This document shows, one piece after another, positions 15,679-24,029 of a DNA stretch of 64,000 nt. The first letter of the stretch is position 1. Each line of letters opens with the position of its first letter. The notes under the pieces are model-generated. The model made no database searches. It was not told where the DNA came from and saw only the letters and a program-made list of their open reading frames with translations. Origin of the DNA: Dehalococcoides mccartyi (GTDB lineage Bacteria > Chloroflexota > Dehalococcoidia > Dehalococcoidales > Dehalococcoidaceae); NCBI RefSeq assembly GCF_001889305.1, contig NZ_CP013074.1:682001-746000 (forward strand), written 5' to 3'. The position numbers and the translations under genes are program-made.

Positions 15679-17427
15679 TCAAATCTCTGTAGACTTGGTT
15701 TTTATTTTATTAAGGAGCATAGATTTAAACTCTGCAAACGGCATTACCTGCTGGCTGCCGATACGACTTCTCAGGGCTATACTCCCGGTTTCAATCTCTT
15801 TGTCTCCAACCACCAGCATGTATGGTATCTTAGCAAGTTGAGCTTGACGGATTTTCTGGTTCATAGTTTCGGAGCGATTATCTACCTCTACCCTAACTTC
15901 TTCTTCCCTTAGTTCACAGGCCAGCTTTTCGGCAAATTCGCTATGCCTATCGGCAATGGGTATTATCATAACCTGCTTCGGTGATAACCAGACAGGGAAA
16001 GCACCACCATATTGTTCGGTTAAACAGGACATAAACCGTTCCATGCTGCCTAGTACTGTGCGGTGCACCATAGCTACTGGCTGGTCCTTGCCGTCCTCCC
16101 CTACCACGCTGACTTCAAAACGTTCGGGCAATTGGAAATCCACTTGAATAGTTGGTCCTTGCCATGCGCGTCCCAAGGCATCTTCAAATTTTATGTCAAT
16201 CTTGGGACCGTAGAAGACACCCTCTCCGGGGTCTACCTGATAAGAAATCCCGTTGGCTTCCAGAGCTTTTGCTAAAATATCAGTGGCATATTCCCATTTA
16301 GCCAGCTCGCCCACATATTTTTCGGGACGAGTTGAAAGCATAACCTTGTATTTGGCAAAGCCGAAGGTGTCAATCATGAATTTTGCCAGATCAAGAACCT
16401 TTACAACTTCTTTTTCCAACTGTTCATATAAACAGAATATATGGGCGTCATCCTGGGTAAAACCGCGTACCCTTGAAAGTCCGTGTAAAACACCTGAGCG
16501 TTCATAACGGTAAACAGTACCCAGTTCAGCCATACGGATAGGCAGTTCTTTGTATGAGCGGGTGCGGTTTTTAAACATGAGGATATGGTAAACACAGTTC
16601 ATTGGCTTAAGTACATACTCTTCGCCGTCAATATCCATAGGGCTATACATATTTTCGCGGTAAAAACCCCAGTGCCCGCTTGTTTTCCAGAGGTCTACTT
16701 TGGCTATGTGGGGGGTATAAACCAGATTATAACCCCGTTTGAGGTGCTCTTTTTTCCAGAATTCTTCAATCAGGTGTCGTATTGTAGCACCGTTTGGCAG
16801 CCAGTTTACCAGACCGCCCCCTATTTCCTGATGTAATGAAAACAGCTCCAGTTCTTTGCCTAGTTTACGGTGATCGCGTTTAGCGGCTTCTTCAATCATA
16901 TTCAAATAGTCTGCCAGAGAGGCTTTATCCAAAAAGGCTGCCCCGTATATACGCTGCAACATGGGGCGTTTTTCGTCACCTCTCCAGTAGGCACCTGCAA
17001 TAGACAAAAGCTTAAAAGCCTTTACCTTGCTGGTGTAGTTGACGTGAGGCCCGCGGCAGAGATCACAAAAGTTACCCTGACGGTAAATACTTACGGTTTC
17101 GTCAGGGATATCATTCAGTAGCTCCAGTTTATACGGCTGGTCGGCAAAAAGTTTTCGGGCTTCATCTTTAGACATTTCTTCACGCCTGAAAGGCAGATTA
17201 GCCTTTACCAGCTGATTCATCCGGGTTTCTATTTCAGGCAGGTCTTCTGGTGTGAGGGTGCGAGGCAGGTCAAAATCATAGTAAAAACCGGTATCAATAG
17301 CCGGCCCTATGCCAAGCTTGGCCTCAGGAAACATGGACAAGACCGCTTCAGCCATAATATGGGCGGCGGAGTGACGCATGATTTCAAGGTCGCTTATGGG
17401 CTTTGCTTCGTCTATTTGGTTGGCCAT
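15679..17427 (-). CDS. thrS: Threonyl-tRNA synthetase, short form without TGS domain
   Basis: About 582 residues. Charges tRNA-Thr. After a short lead MANQIDEAKP it begins directly at the editing domain HSAAHIMAEAV (HxxxH, near residue 20), so the usual ~60-residue N-terminal TGS domain is missing. The class II catalytic core follows with motif 2 RYERSGVLHGLSRVRGF and motif 3 GSMERFM, then the anticodon-binding domain. Start ATG 17427 has AGAGGTG upstream; no in-frame TGS-like sequence exists upstream. Heads thrS-infC-rpmI-rplT; 66 bases separate it from infC. Confidence 0.93.
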   Translation of the reverse strand: MANQIDEAKPISDLEIMRHSAAHIMAEAVLSMFPEAKLGIGPAIDTGFYYDFDLPRTLTPEDLPEIETRMNQLVKANLPFRREEMSKDEARKLFADQPYKLELLNDIPDETVSIYRQGNFCDLCRGPHVNYTSKVKAFKLLSIAGAYWRGDEKRPMLQRIYGAAFLDKASLADYLNMIEEAAKRDHRKLGKELELFSLHQEIGGGLVNWLPNGATIRHLIEEFWKKEHLKRGYNLVYTPHIAKVDLWKTSGHWGFYRENMYSPMDIDGEEYVLKPMNCVYHILMFKNRTRSYKELPIRMAELGTVYRYERSGVLHGLSRVRGFTQDDAHIFCLYEQLEKEVVKVLDLAKFMIDTFGFAKYKVMLSTRPEKYVGELAKWEYATDILAKALEANGISYQVDPGEGVFYGPKIDIKFEDALGRAWQGPTIQVDFQLPERFEVSVVGEDGKDQPVAMVHRTVLGSMERFMSCLTEQYGGAFPVWLSPKQVMIIPIADRHSEFAEKLACELREEEVRVEVDNRSETMNQKIRQAQLAKIPYMLVVGDKEIETGSIALRSRIGSQQVMPFAEFKSMLLNKIKTKSTEI

Positions 17428-17449
17428 AAGATTCACCTCTAATCTAAAT

Positions 17450-17492
17450 AAAAGCCTCTCACCCACCGTTTCCGGTTAATGAGAGGCTTTTT
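17450..17492 (-). terminator. Terminator after the large Ala-rich gene
   Basis: Hairpin with arms AAAAGCCTCTCA and TGAGAGGCTTTT and an inner ACCG/CGGT pair; T-rich on the minus-strand exit side. It sits 60 bases after the end of the 17554-20085 gene and 23 bases before the thrS ATG. It resembles the hairpin at 20123-20160, which follows the paralogue. A role as a thrS attenuator cannot be excluded. Confidence 0.75.
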
Positions 17493-17553
17493 CTCTCTTG
17501 GGTTAGCTTTTGTAACTAATTATACATGGGCTAAGCCAAATTAGGCAATATTA

Positions 17554-20085
17554 TCAGATAAGCGCGCCGAAGGCGGTAGCCAGGAGTACGGCTGCAAAAA
17601 CTATACTTAAGTTTATGATAACCAGGATTGAAATCCACTCCCAGCTGGTAAGGCGTTTAATGACAGCTTTTACCAGAGCTTCCTGAGCTTTACTCATGGC
17701 TTCTTCGGCAGCTAGTTTAGCCGCGTTGGCAATACTCTCTGCTTTGGCACCGGCATCTTCGGCAGCACGGCGGGCTTTTTCAACCTCGGCGGCGGCCTTC
17801 ATCTGGGCATCACGCATCATGGCTTCTGCCTGTGAGCGGGATATCCGGGCAAAGTCTTCAGCTGAACGCTTGGCATCAATACCTACCTGTTCAGCTCTGT
17901 TTATGAGTTCCTGAATAATACTCATTGAAGCATGAATTGCGGCATCTCCGGCCTCGTCGGCCAGTGTAGCCTTCTTGCGGGTTTCTTCCGCTACCTTGAA
18001 TCCTGACTTGGCGGATTCCTTAGCGGCATAACCGGCATCTTCAGCTCGTTTAGCAATATCACCGCTTACTCTGGTTGCGGCTTCAAGGGCTTCATCTCCG
18101 GCTATCTCAGCCAGAGATGATTTGCGGGCAGTTTCCTCTGCCAGTTGCAAAGCTGCTGTAGCTGCCATTTTGGCTTTGCGTCCGGCTTCATCTGCCTTGC
18201 GGGCACTATCAGCATCTTTTCTGGTATTAGCAGCAGTAGTTGCCGTGTTTGCAGCAGCTGTAGCTTCAGTAGCATTATTTCCAGCTTTATTTGCGGCCAG
18301 AATAGTTTTATCAAGGTCTGTCTTGGCGGTTAGAGCAATCTGGCTGGCACGGATGGCAGTTGCCTCGGCAGCCTTTTTATTGGCCAGAGCAGTTTCCTTG
18401 GCAGTTAGTGCTACTTCGTCTGCCCGGTTGGTAGCCTCTTCCGCAGCCAGTTTGGCGGCTTTGGCGGTATCTTCAGCCTTGTAAGCAGCCTCTTCGGCTC
18501 TCAAAGCGGCGGCAGCGGCAGCAGCGGCAGCAGCAGCGGCTGCTTGTTCAGCCCTGCGGGTGGCTTCCTCCGCAGCCAGTTGAGCCTTCTTGGCAGCATC
18601 TTCGGCGGCTTTGGTAGCAGCCTTTACAGCCTCATCAGCTGCCAGTTTGGCAGCCGCTATCGCTTCTTCAGCTTTCTTTGCGGCAGCGGCAGCAGCAGCT
18701 TCGGCTCTCTTGGCAGCTTCATTAGCGGCATTCGTAGCGTTGGCAGCAGCTAGTTTGGCGGCTTCTCCGGCAGTTTTGACAGCTTCCTCGGCTTTTTGGG
18801 TAGCAGCCAAAGCAGCCGCTTCTGCCCGTTTGGCTGCTAAATCAGCAGCTTTTATGGCATCCTCAGCTTTTTGAGTGGAAAGCAAACTGGCGTTTTCAGC
18901 TTTTCTAGATGCTTCGGCGGCAGCAGCTTCAGCTTTGCGGGCAGCATCTTCAGCTACTAAAATAGCTTTTTCAGCTGAAGATTTGGCAGCGGCAACAGCC
19001 GCCTCAGATTTCATCGCCGCAGACATGGCGGCTTCGCTAGCTGTGGCTATAGCCTCAGCGGCAGCTTTTTTGGAAGCCAAAAGGGCTTCTTCTGCTTTTA
19101 AAGCAGCGGCTTTGGCAGCCGCCTCTGCTCTAAGAGCAGCATCGTTAGCGGCTTTTATAGCCTGTTCGGCAGCAGATTTAGCTATAGCACTGGCTTCCTC
19201 TGCTTTCTTGGCAGCGGCTTGAGCAGCTGCGGTAGCCATGGCGGCAGCTTCTTTGGCTGCCAGACTGGCGGCTTCTGCCCTTTTGGCAGCTTCGCTTGCA
19301 GATTTCATAGCATTTTCAGCTGCATTAGTAGCAGCCAAGCTGGCGGCTTCGGCTTTACGGGCAGCTTCTTCAGCTTTGAGTACTGCTTCTCGTGAGGCAT
19401 TGGTAGCTTCTTCGGCGGTTTTTCTGGCTAAAGCAGAGGCTTGTTCGGCTCTGTGAGCAGCATCTTCTGCAGCTCTGGTAGCCAGTTCGGAAGCTTGAAT
19501 AGCTGCGATAGTGGCATCTTGAGCTTCGCGGATAGCTTTTTCAGCTGCCTGGCGGGCATTCTCACCGGCGTCTTCCGCCCTTTGAGCGGCAGACTCAGCT
19601 ACAAGCATGGCATTATCTGCTGCATCACGTGCAGCTTGGCTCGCGGCCTCTGCCCTTCTGGCGGCTTCTTCCGCTACCTTTTTAAAATCTTCAGCAGCCT
19701 TAGCCGCCCCTTTTTCAGCATCTTCGGCCTTACGCGAGGCTAATTCAGCAGCTTTCAGGGCTTCATTGGCGGCGTTGGTGGCTAATTTAGCAGTTTTTTC
19801 GGCTGCAGCAGCAGCTTCGGCAGCAGCTCTGGTTGCGGTTTCGGCCGCTTTTTCACCGGCTAACCGGGCATCTTCAGCCCTTTTTTCAGCCAGATTGGCA
19901 GCTTGAGTAGCACTTTCAGCTGCTTTACCTGCAGTGACAGCCGCTTCTTGTGCCCTGCGGGCAGCTTCAGCAGCAGCGCGTATATTGGCATCCATTTCAT
20001 CCAGGATTTGAGGTAAAGGTTTAGTTAAAATCTTGGGTTGGGCAACAGGTTCATTATTTGAAGAAATGTTTTTCTTTCCTTCCAT
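17554..20085 (-). CDS. Large alanine-rich coiled-coil protein with C-terminal membrane anchor
   Basis: About 843 residues. A short N-terminal segment with PKILTKPLPQILDEMDANIR is followed by some 770 residues of Ala/Glu/Lys/Arg repeats of the kind AEEAARKAEAAS, with Ala at positions expected for a tight alanine coiled coil, and one run of 13 alanines near residue 525. The end (TSWEWISILVIINLSIVFAA) is a single hydrophobic helix with almost nothing after it, so the protein is probably tail-anchored with a long rod in the cytoplasm or outside. Start ATG 20085 has GAGAGG upstream. Paralogue of the next gene. No enzymatic domain; function unknown. Confidence 0.82.
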   Translation of the reverse strand: MEGKKNISSNNEPVAQPKILTKPLPQILDEMDANIRAAAEAARRAQEAAVTAGKAAESATQAANLAEKRAEDARLAGEKAAETATRAAAEAAAAAEKTAKLATNAANEALKAAELASRKAEDAEKGAAKAAEDFKKVAEEAARRAEAASQAARDAADNAMLVAESAAQRAEDAGENARQAAEKAIREAQDATIAAIQASELATRAAEDAAHRAEQASALARKTAEEATNASREAVLKAEEAARKAEAASLAATNAAENAMKSASEAAKRAEAASLAAKEAAAMATAAAQAAAKKAEEASAIAKSAAEQAIKAANDAALRAEAAAKAAALKAEEALLASKKAAAEAIATASEAAMSAAMKSEAAVAAAKSSAEKAILVAEDAARKAEAAAAEASRKAENASLLSTQKAEDAIKAADLAAKRAEAAALAATQKAEEAVKTAGEAAKLAAANATNAANEAAKRAEAAAAAAAKKAEEAIAAAKLAADEAVKAATKAAEDAAKKAQLAAEEATRRAEQAAAAAAAAAAAAALRAEEAAYKAEDTAKAAKLAAEEATNRADEVALTAKETALANKKAAEATAIRASQIALTAKTDLDKTILAANKAGNNATEATAAANTATTAANTRKDADSARKADEAGRKAKMAATAALQLAEETARKSSLAEIAGDEALEAATRVSGDIAKRAEDAGYAAKESAKSGFKVAEETRKKATLADEAGDAAIHASMSIIQELINRAEQVGIDAKRSAEDFARISRSQAEAMMRDAQMKAAAEVEKARRAAEDAGAKAESIANAAKLAAEEAMSKAQEALVKAVIKRLTSWEWISILVIINLSIVFAAVLLATAFGALI

Positions 20086-20122
20086 TTTTAGATTCCTCTC
20101 ACCATTATTAGCCAAAAAACCT

Positions 20123-20160
20123 AAAGCCTCCCAACCGGTTTCAACGGTTGAGAGGCTTTT
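20123..20160 (-). terminator. Terminator after the smaller Ala-rich gene
   Basis: Arms AAAGCCTCCCAACCG and CGGTTGAGAGGCTTT with one mismatch, 66 bases after the stop of the 20226-21632 gene on the minus strand. Sequence similarity to the hairpin at 17450-17492 suggests the gene and its terminator were duplicated together. Confidence 0.75.
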
Positions 20161-20225
20161 GTATCAGGTTTGACCACCACGAAGTCATTATAACATTCGT
20201 TGCGGACCATCAACAAGACATTTTA

Positions 20226-21632
20226 TTAAAGCAAGGCGCCAAGGGCAGTAGCAATAAGGACTGCCGCAAACACTATACTAAGGTTAATCACTACCAGAAT
20301 TACAATCCATTCCCAGCTGGTAAGACGTTTAATGACTGCTTTTACCAGAGCTTCCTCAGCTTTGGCAAGCGCCTCTTCGGCAGCTCTGCGTGCGCTTTGG
20401 GCAACCTCTTCGGCTGTTTGTCTTACCCGTGATACCTCTGCCACAGCTCTATCTGCAGCGGCCCTGGCGGTAGTTTCAGCACCGGTAGCTCGTTCAGCAG
20501 CGGCCTTGGCGGTAGCTTCAGCACCGGTAGCTCGCTCAGCGGCGGATTTGGCGGTAGCTTCAGCTCTGGTGGCTAACTCTTGCAAGATGGACATTGCAGT
20601 CCGGATAGCATCATCGCCGGCTTTGTCTGCAGATGCAGCTTGCTGAGCCATGTTTTCGGCAATTTTAAAGCCACTTGCAGCTGATTCTTTGGCCATTCGG
20701 CCAGCTTCATCAACCGCAGCAGCTAATTTGCCGCTGACTTTAGTGGCAGCTTCTATGGCTTCATCTCCGGCTACATCGGCCATTTCAGCTTTGTGAGCCA
20801 GCTGTTCGGACAAATGTAAAGCAGAGACCGCCATTTCTTTGGCTTTACGCCCTGCATCATCGGCGGCTTTACCTGCTTCGGTAGTTAGTTTGATAGTGGC
20901 TTCTTTGCCGGCGGATTTGGCTGCAGCAACAGCAGCTGCAACTTCAGCGCTGGCTCTTTCAGCCTGTTTAATAAGCCTCTCAAGAGCTTCTTTGGCTGCT
21001 TTGGCAATTTCCTCAGCCCTGATGGCAGTTTGTTCCGCAGCTCTCTGGGCAGCTATAGCTGCTTCTTTTGAAGAACGGGCAACTTCATCAGCTTTTGCCG
21101 TTGCTTCTTCAGCGGCATAGATAGCGGCTCTGGCAGTTTCCTCTGCACGTCTGGCAGCTTCCTCTGCGCGTCTGGCAGCTTCCTCTGCGGCTAAACTGGC
21201 CTGAGCAGCTGCTTCGGCAGCAGAGGCTCTGGCTTTCTCGCTGGCTTCATCGGCAGCTTTTTTGAAGGTTTCGGCGGCTTTTACGGCAGCCTTATCAGCC
21301 TCAACTGAACGCAAAATAGCTTCCTGGGCTTTTGCAGCAGCTTCGGCAGCTTTAGCAACTGCTTCAGCGGCGGCTTTCTTGGCTACTGCAGCGGCATTTT
21401 CACCTGCAAGCCGGGCATCTTCAGCCCGTTTTTCTGCTACCTCAGCGGCACGCATAGAAGTGCTAGCAGATGCGCTTGCCTGTTTTGCTGCTTCCTCTGC
21501 ACGTCTGGCGGCTTCCGCTGCGGCGCGGATATTGGCCTCCATTTCGTCCAGAATAATAGGCAGAGGCTTGGTCATAATCTTGGGACCGGGTTGGTCTACA
21601 TGCTGACCCAGAGCAGGGCTTTTATTCTCCAT
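20226..21632 (-). CDS. Alanine-rich coiled-coil protein with C-terminal membrane anchor (paralogue)
   Basis: About 468 residues, same architecture as its neighbour: N-terminal PKIMTKPLPIILDEMEANIR, an Ala/Glu/Lys/Arg coiled-coil rod, and the C-terminal anchor RLTSWEWIVILVVINLSIVF. The ends of the two proteins match closely while the rods differ in length, pointing to tandem duplication followed by repeat expansion. The rod includes a 14-residue repeat containing AAAERATGAE. ATG 21632 has AGAGG five bases upstream. It could be a structural or cytoskeleton-like rod or a desiccation/LEA-like protein; neither is shown. Confidence 0.82.
   Translation of the reverse strand: MENKSPALGQHVDQPGPKIMTKPLPIILDEMEANIRAAAEAARRAEEAAKQASASASTSMRAAEVAEKRAEDARLAGENAAAVAKKAAAEAVAKAAEAAAKAQEAILRSVEADKAAVKAAETFKKAADEASEKARASAAEAAAQASLAAEEAARRAEEAARRAEETARAAIYAAEEATAKADEVARSSKEAAIAAQRAAEQTAIRAEEIAKAAKEALERLIKQAERASAEVAAAVAAAKSAGKEATIKLTTEAGKAADDAGRKAKEMAVSALHLSEQLAHKAEMADVAGDEAIEAATKVSGKLAAAVDEAGRMAKESAASGFKIAENMAQQAASADKAGDDAIRTAMSILQELATRAEATAKSAAERATGAEATAKAAAERATGAETTARAAADRAVAEVSRVRQTAEEVAQSARRAAEEALAKAEEALVKAVIKRLTSWEWIVILVVINLSIVFAAVLIATALGALL
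20466..20570 (-). repeat. 42-bp tandem repeat inside the Ala-rich gene
   Basis: Two nearly identical 42-base units at 20466-20507 and 20508-20549 plus half of a third, beginning GGCGGTAGCTTCAGCACCGG on the plus strand. Each encodes 14 residues (two heptads), consistent with coiled-coil length change by slippage. Confidence 0.75.
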
Positions 21633-21646
21633 TTCATCCTCTTTCC

Positions 21647-21689
21647 TTGGCCGGCTAGTAGTACCAATGCCACAAATAGCCGTTGCCAA
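21647..21689 (-). promoter_or_regulatory. Inverted repeat in the leader of the Ala-rich gene pair
   Basis: TTGGCCGGCTA at 21647-21657 can pair, with small bulges, with TAGCCGTTGCCAA at 21677-21689. It lies just upstream of the ribosome binding site of the 20226-21632 gene and could be a 5'-UTR structure or an operator. No function is known. Confidence 0.35.
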
Positions 21690-22126
21690 AAACTATATAT
21701 AGCTCTGACAATTAAAACGCACTATTAAACAAGCAAGTACTTATATATCACTCATGTGTAGTCTAATCTATGCTTAGATCAGAGTCAATACGAAAGTATG
21801 AGTGGCCAAGAATATATTATATTATGTAAAGTTAAAAACGGGTTAGATTTGCGGTAGATTTAGAGCAAATGGGTCAATATATCATCACCAAACAAATGAA
21901 AGCAATAAAACTAAGAAAAAATGATAAAGAAGTAAAGATATATAGATATATAATACTGTGCCTGAAGCAACAGCGTTTTGAGGGTAAATGTGAGAAAAGA
22001 GTTTGGTAATATAGTGCCTCAGGTTAAATGATGGTTTTTCTGGCAAGATACGTGGATTATAATAAGGGCGTGTTTGTATCGGTAAACTATAAGCATACCG
22101 GATTAACATTTCAGGTTTGGGTTTCG
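21690..22126. other. Gene-free AT-rich region
   Basis: About 430 bases between the Ala-rich gene leader and tRNA-Leu. Contains TTGTCA and TATATA-like boxes near 21697-21720 (minus strand) that may belong to the Ala-rich gene promoter, but no convincing gene or RNA. A minus-strand frame running through tRNA-Leu is not credible. Confidence 0.5.
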
Positions 22127-22211
22127 TGGTGGGGAAGCGGGGACTCGAACCCCGACGCCTTTCGACACATGATCCTAAGTCATGCCCGTCTGCCAATTCC
22201 GGCACTCCCCC
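22127..22211 (-). tRNA. tRNA-Leu (UAG)
   Basis: On the minus strand: acceptor GGGGGAG paired with CTTCCCC, a long variable arm (TGTCGAAAGGCG region) typical of class II tRNAs, anticodon loop CTTAGGA (anticodon TAG), T-loop GGTTCGAGTCC and encoded CCA. Reads CUN-type leucine codons. Confidence 0.94.
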
Positions 22212-22224
22212 GCTTTGAGAGTAC

Positions 22225-22253
22225 ATATTAACATTTTGGGCTTAGCCTCTCAA
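22225..22253 (-). promoter_or_regulatory. tRNA-Leu promoter
   Basis: Minus strand TTGAGA (22253-22248), 17 bases, TAATAT (22230-22225) preceded by TG (extended -10). Transcription would start about 7 bases before the mature tRNA. Confidence 0.65.
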
Positions 22254-22273
22254 GCTAATAACAGATAATCAGT

Positions 22274-22300
22274 TTGACAAGCCGGTATTTCCATTATAAC
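22274..22300 (+). promoter_or_regulatory. Candidate promoter of the zinc-ribbon gene
   Basis: TTGACA (22274-22279), a short 15-base spacer, TATAAC (22295-22300). Transcription start would be about 22307, only two bases before the ATG at 22309, which suggests a leaderless mRNA. Confidence 0.45.
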
Positions 22301-22308
22301 ATCACTGT

Positions 22309-22677
22309 ATGATTGTGCTATTTGGAAACAAAGCCTACTTCGATATCTTGGGGTACATGGTTACTACCTGCCCCGGTTGCAAGACTACTTCGGTAATGAC
22401 AGTCGAACAGCAGCGCAAAAAACTTACGGTTTATTTTATCCCCACCTTCGATTTTTCCCGCAGGCAATATATGTATTGCGGTCATTGCCATGAGCGGTTT
22501 GAAATTGATAAAAGCCTCCAATCCACAGTGAAAGCCCGCCTGTTGAGCAAAAAACAGATGGAGAACTTAATGCTGAAGCTGGAGATGGAAAACCCCCGCT
22601 ACGAATGTGCCAATTGCGAATCTGGGGTGGAGGCAGGTATGCATTTCTGTCCTCAATGCGGAAATTGTTTGGATTGA
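22309..22677 (+). CDS. Zinc-ribbon protein with two zinc sites
   Basis: A 122-residue protein. The N-terminal part (MIVLFGNKAYFDILG then CPGC and CGHC with FIPTFDF between them) matches the zinc_ribbon_15 pattern, in which two CxxC pairs flank a hydrophobic IPxF segment. A second ribbon, CANC...CPQC, ends the protein. The FGNK stretch belongs to the family, which supports ATG 22309 over the later ATG at 22357. The molecular role is unknown. It lies 10 bases upstream of the PLP homeostasis gene and is probably cotranscribed. Confidence 0.75.
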   Translation: MIVLFGNKAYFDILGYMVTTCPGCKTTSVMTVEQQRKKLTVYFIPTFDFSRRQYMYCGHCHERFEIDKSLQSTVKARLLSKKQMENLMLKLEMENPRYECANCESGVEAGMHFCPQCGNCLD

Positions 22678-22687
22678 GGGTGAACGT

Positions 22688-23350
22688 ATGTACGAAAATA
22701 TTACCCGAAGCGTAAAAGATATTTTGGCTGAATTGCCGCCTGACGTGGTGCTTGAAGCGGCTGTCAAGAAACGCCAGCCGTCTGAAATATTGGCTGCCAT
22801 AGATGCCGGTATAAAGATAATCGGTCATAACTATTTAACCGAGGCTGAAGAAACCTACCCGCTTATCGGAGACAAGGCTGAGTGGCACTTTATAGGGAAG
22901 GTTCAGTCGAATAAATGCAAAAAGATAGTCCGCCGTTTCTCAGTTGTGGAAACAGTGGATAATATTGAAATAGCCTCTGAATTAAATCGGCGGGCAGCTG
23001 AGATTGATAAAATCCTGTCGGTTTTTATTGAGATAAACAGCGGGCGGGAAAAACAAAAGTCAGGGGTATTGCCAGAAGAGACTGTGGAATTGGCCAAACG
23101 TATATCTTGCTTATCAAACCTTAAACTGACGGGGTTGATGACTATGGGGCCGGCACTGGAAGCCCCTGAGGAACTGCGTACCATATTCCGCCTGACCAAA
23201 ATTAAGTTTGATGAGATAGCCGCTATGGGTTTACCAAATACTGAGCTTCAGTTTCTCTCCATGGGTATGTCAGGCTCTTACAAAGTGGCTGTTCAGGAAG
23301 GTGCTAATCTGGTTAGGCTGGGCACCCGCATCTTTGGACCTCGCCCCTAA
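22688..23350 (+). CDS. PLP homeostasis protein, YggS/PROSC family
   Basis: About 220 residues, a single-domain TIM-barrel PLP-binding protein related to alanine racemase. It buffers pyridoxal phosphate and affects amino-acid metabolism rather than catalysing a known reaction. Signatures: LEAAVKKR (PLP lysine region), GHNYLTEAEE (GENY-type motif with His for Glu), HFIGKVQSNK and SMGMSGSY...VRLGTRIFG. GAGGGTG lies before ATG 22688. An earlier in-frame start within the zinc-ribbon gene is not needed. Its stop overlaps the convergent HAD gene by four bases. Confidence 0.88.
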   Translation: MYENITRSVKDILAELPPDVVLEAAVKKRQPSEILAAIDAGIKIIGHNYLTEAEETYPLIGDKAEWHFIGKVQSNKCKKIVRRFSVVETVDNIEIASELNRRAAEIDKILSVFIEINSGREKQKSGVLPEETVELAKRISCLSNLKLTGLMTMGPALEAPEELRTIFRLTKIKFDEIAAMGLPNTELQFLSMGMSGSYKVAVQEGANLVRLGTRIFGPRP

Positions 23351-24006
23351 TGGGGTATTGTTTTCAGACGGGCCACAATATCGTGCAGATCTTGAAATGG
23401 GTAGCAGGGTAAATTGCTCTTTTTGAAACGGTCAAGCAGCATATCTGTGGCAAAGGCATAATCGCAAAGTTTGGCAGGCGGAAAATCCGAAGGGCCATTT
23501 CCTGCATAAATCACCTTATAGTTTTGCGACCGGTAATGGTTAGTGTAGCTTTCCTTAAAACCGTTATCCACCATTTTGCCGTCAGGCCCGTAATAGCGGG
23601 CGTCAAGCCCTTCACTGGTAAAAAGTGTACGGGCGGCATTGATCTCGATATCCTTAAATCCCAGTTCTTCCAGCATGGTATGGATATAAAAATCCAGTCC
23701 GTTACTTACTACTGAAAAACGGATATTTTCCTGCTTGCAGTAGTTGATAAGTTCATGGATGCCTTTTTTGGGTACAGCATTTTCCCGAATAAAATCAACT
23801 AGTGTCTTTTGGTCTTCTTTTACTAGTGCAAAAGCCCGGTAATTGAAATCACCTACGCTTATTTTGCCCTGTTGGTATTCGCGCAAAATGGCACACCAGT
23901 CACCTTGAGCATATTTCTCCAGTATTAAAAAGCTTACGTCTCCTTCAGTAAGGGTGCCGTCAAAATCACTCTGGAACATCAGCTTAGGGTTATGAGTAAG
24001 GGGCAT
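23347..24006 (-). CDS. HAD-family phosphatase (phosphoserine phosphatase/MtnX-like)
   Basis: A 219-residue haloacid dehalogenase-superfamily hydrolase of the IB subgroup. The nucleophile motif is DFDGTLT near residue 14, motif II is SVVSNG near residue 98 and the late acidic motif is YAGNGPSDFPPA near residue 165. The layout matches MtnX and phosphoserine phosphatase relatives, so it probably dephosphorylates a small phosphorylated metabolite; the substrate cannot be read from sequence. It follows def by 23 bases and is probably cotranscribed with it. Confidence 0.85.
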   Translation of the reverse strand: MPLTHNPKLMFQSDFDGTLTEGDVSFLILEKYAQGDWCAILREYQQGKISVGDFNYRAFALVKEDQKTLVDFIRENAVPKKGIHELINYCKQENIRFSVVSNGLDFYIHTMLEELGFKDIEINAARTLFTSEGLDARYYGPDGKMVDNGFKESYTNHYRSQNYKVIYAGNGPSDFPPAKLCDYAFATDMLLDRFKKSNLPCYPFQDLHDIVARLKTIPH

Positions 24007-24029
24007 ATATATTTATCCTGTTCGTCTGG

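Noticed and set aside
17428-17495. T-box or similar attenuator for thrS
   Set aside because: The conserved T-box antiterminator sequence is not present; the hairpin fits the terminator of the upstream gene and resembles the paralogue's terminator.
17696-19906. Long plus-strand open frames antisense to the Ala-rich genes
   Set aside because: They arise because Ala-rich GCN codons read backwards avoid stops; the minus-strand frames have ribosome sites, matching termini with a paralogue and terminators.
21885-22226. Minus-strand frame running through tRNA-Leu
   Set aside because: It overlaps a complete tRNA with its own promoter and encodes no recognisable sequence.
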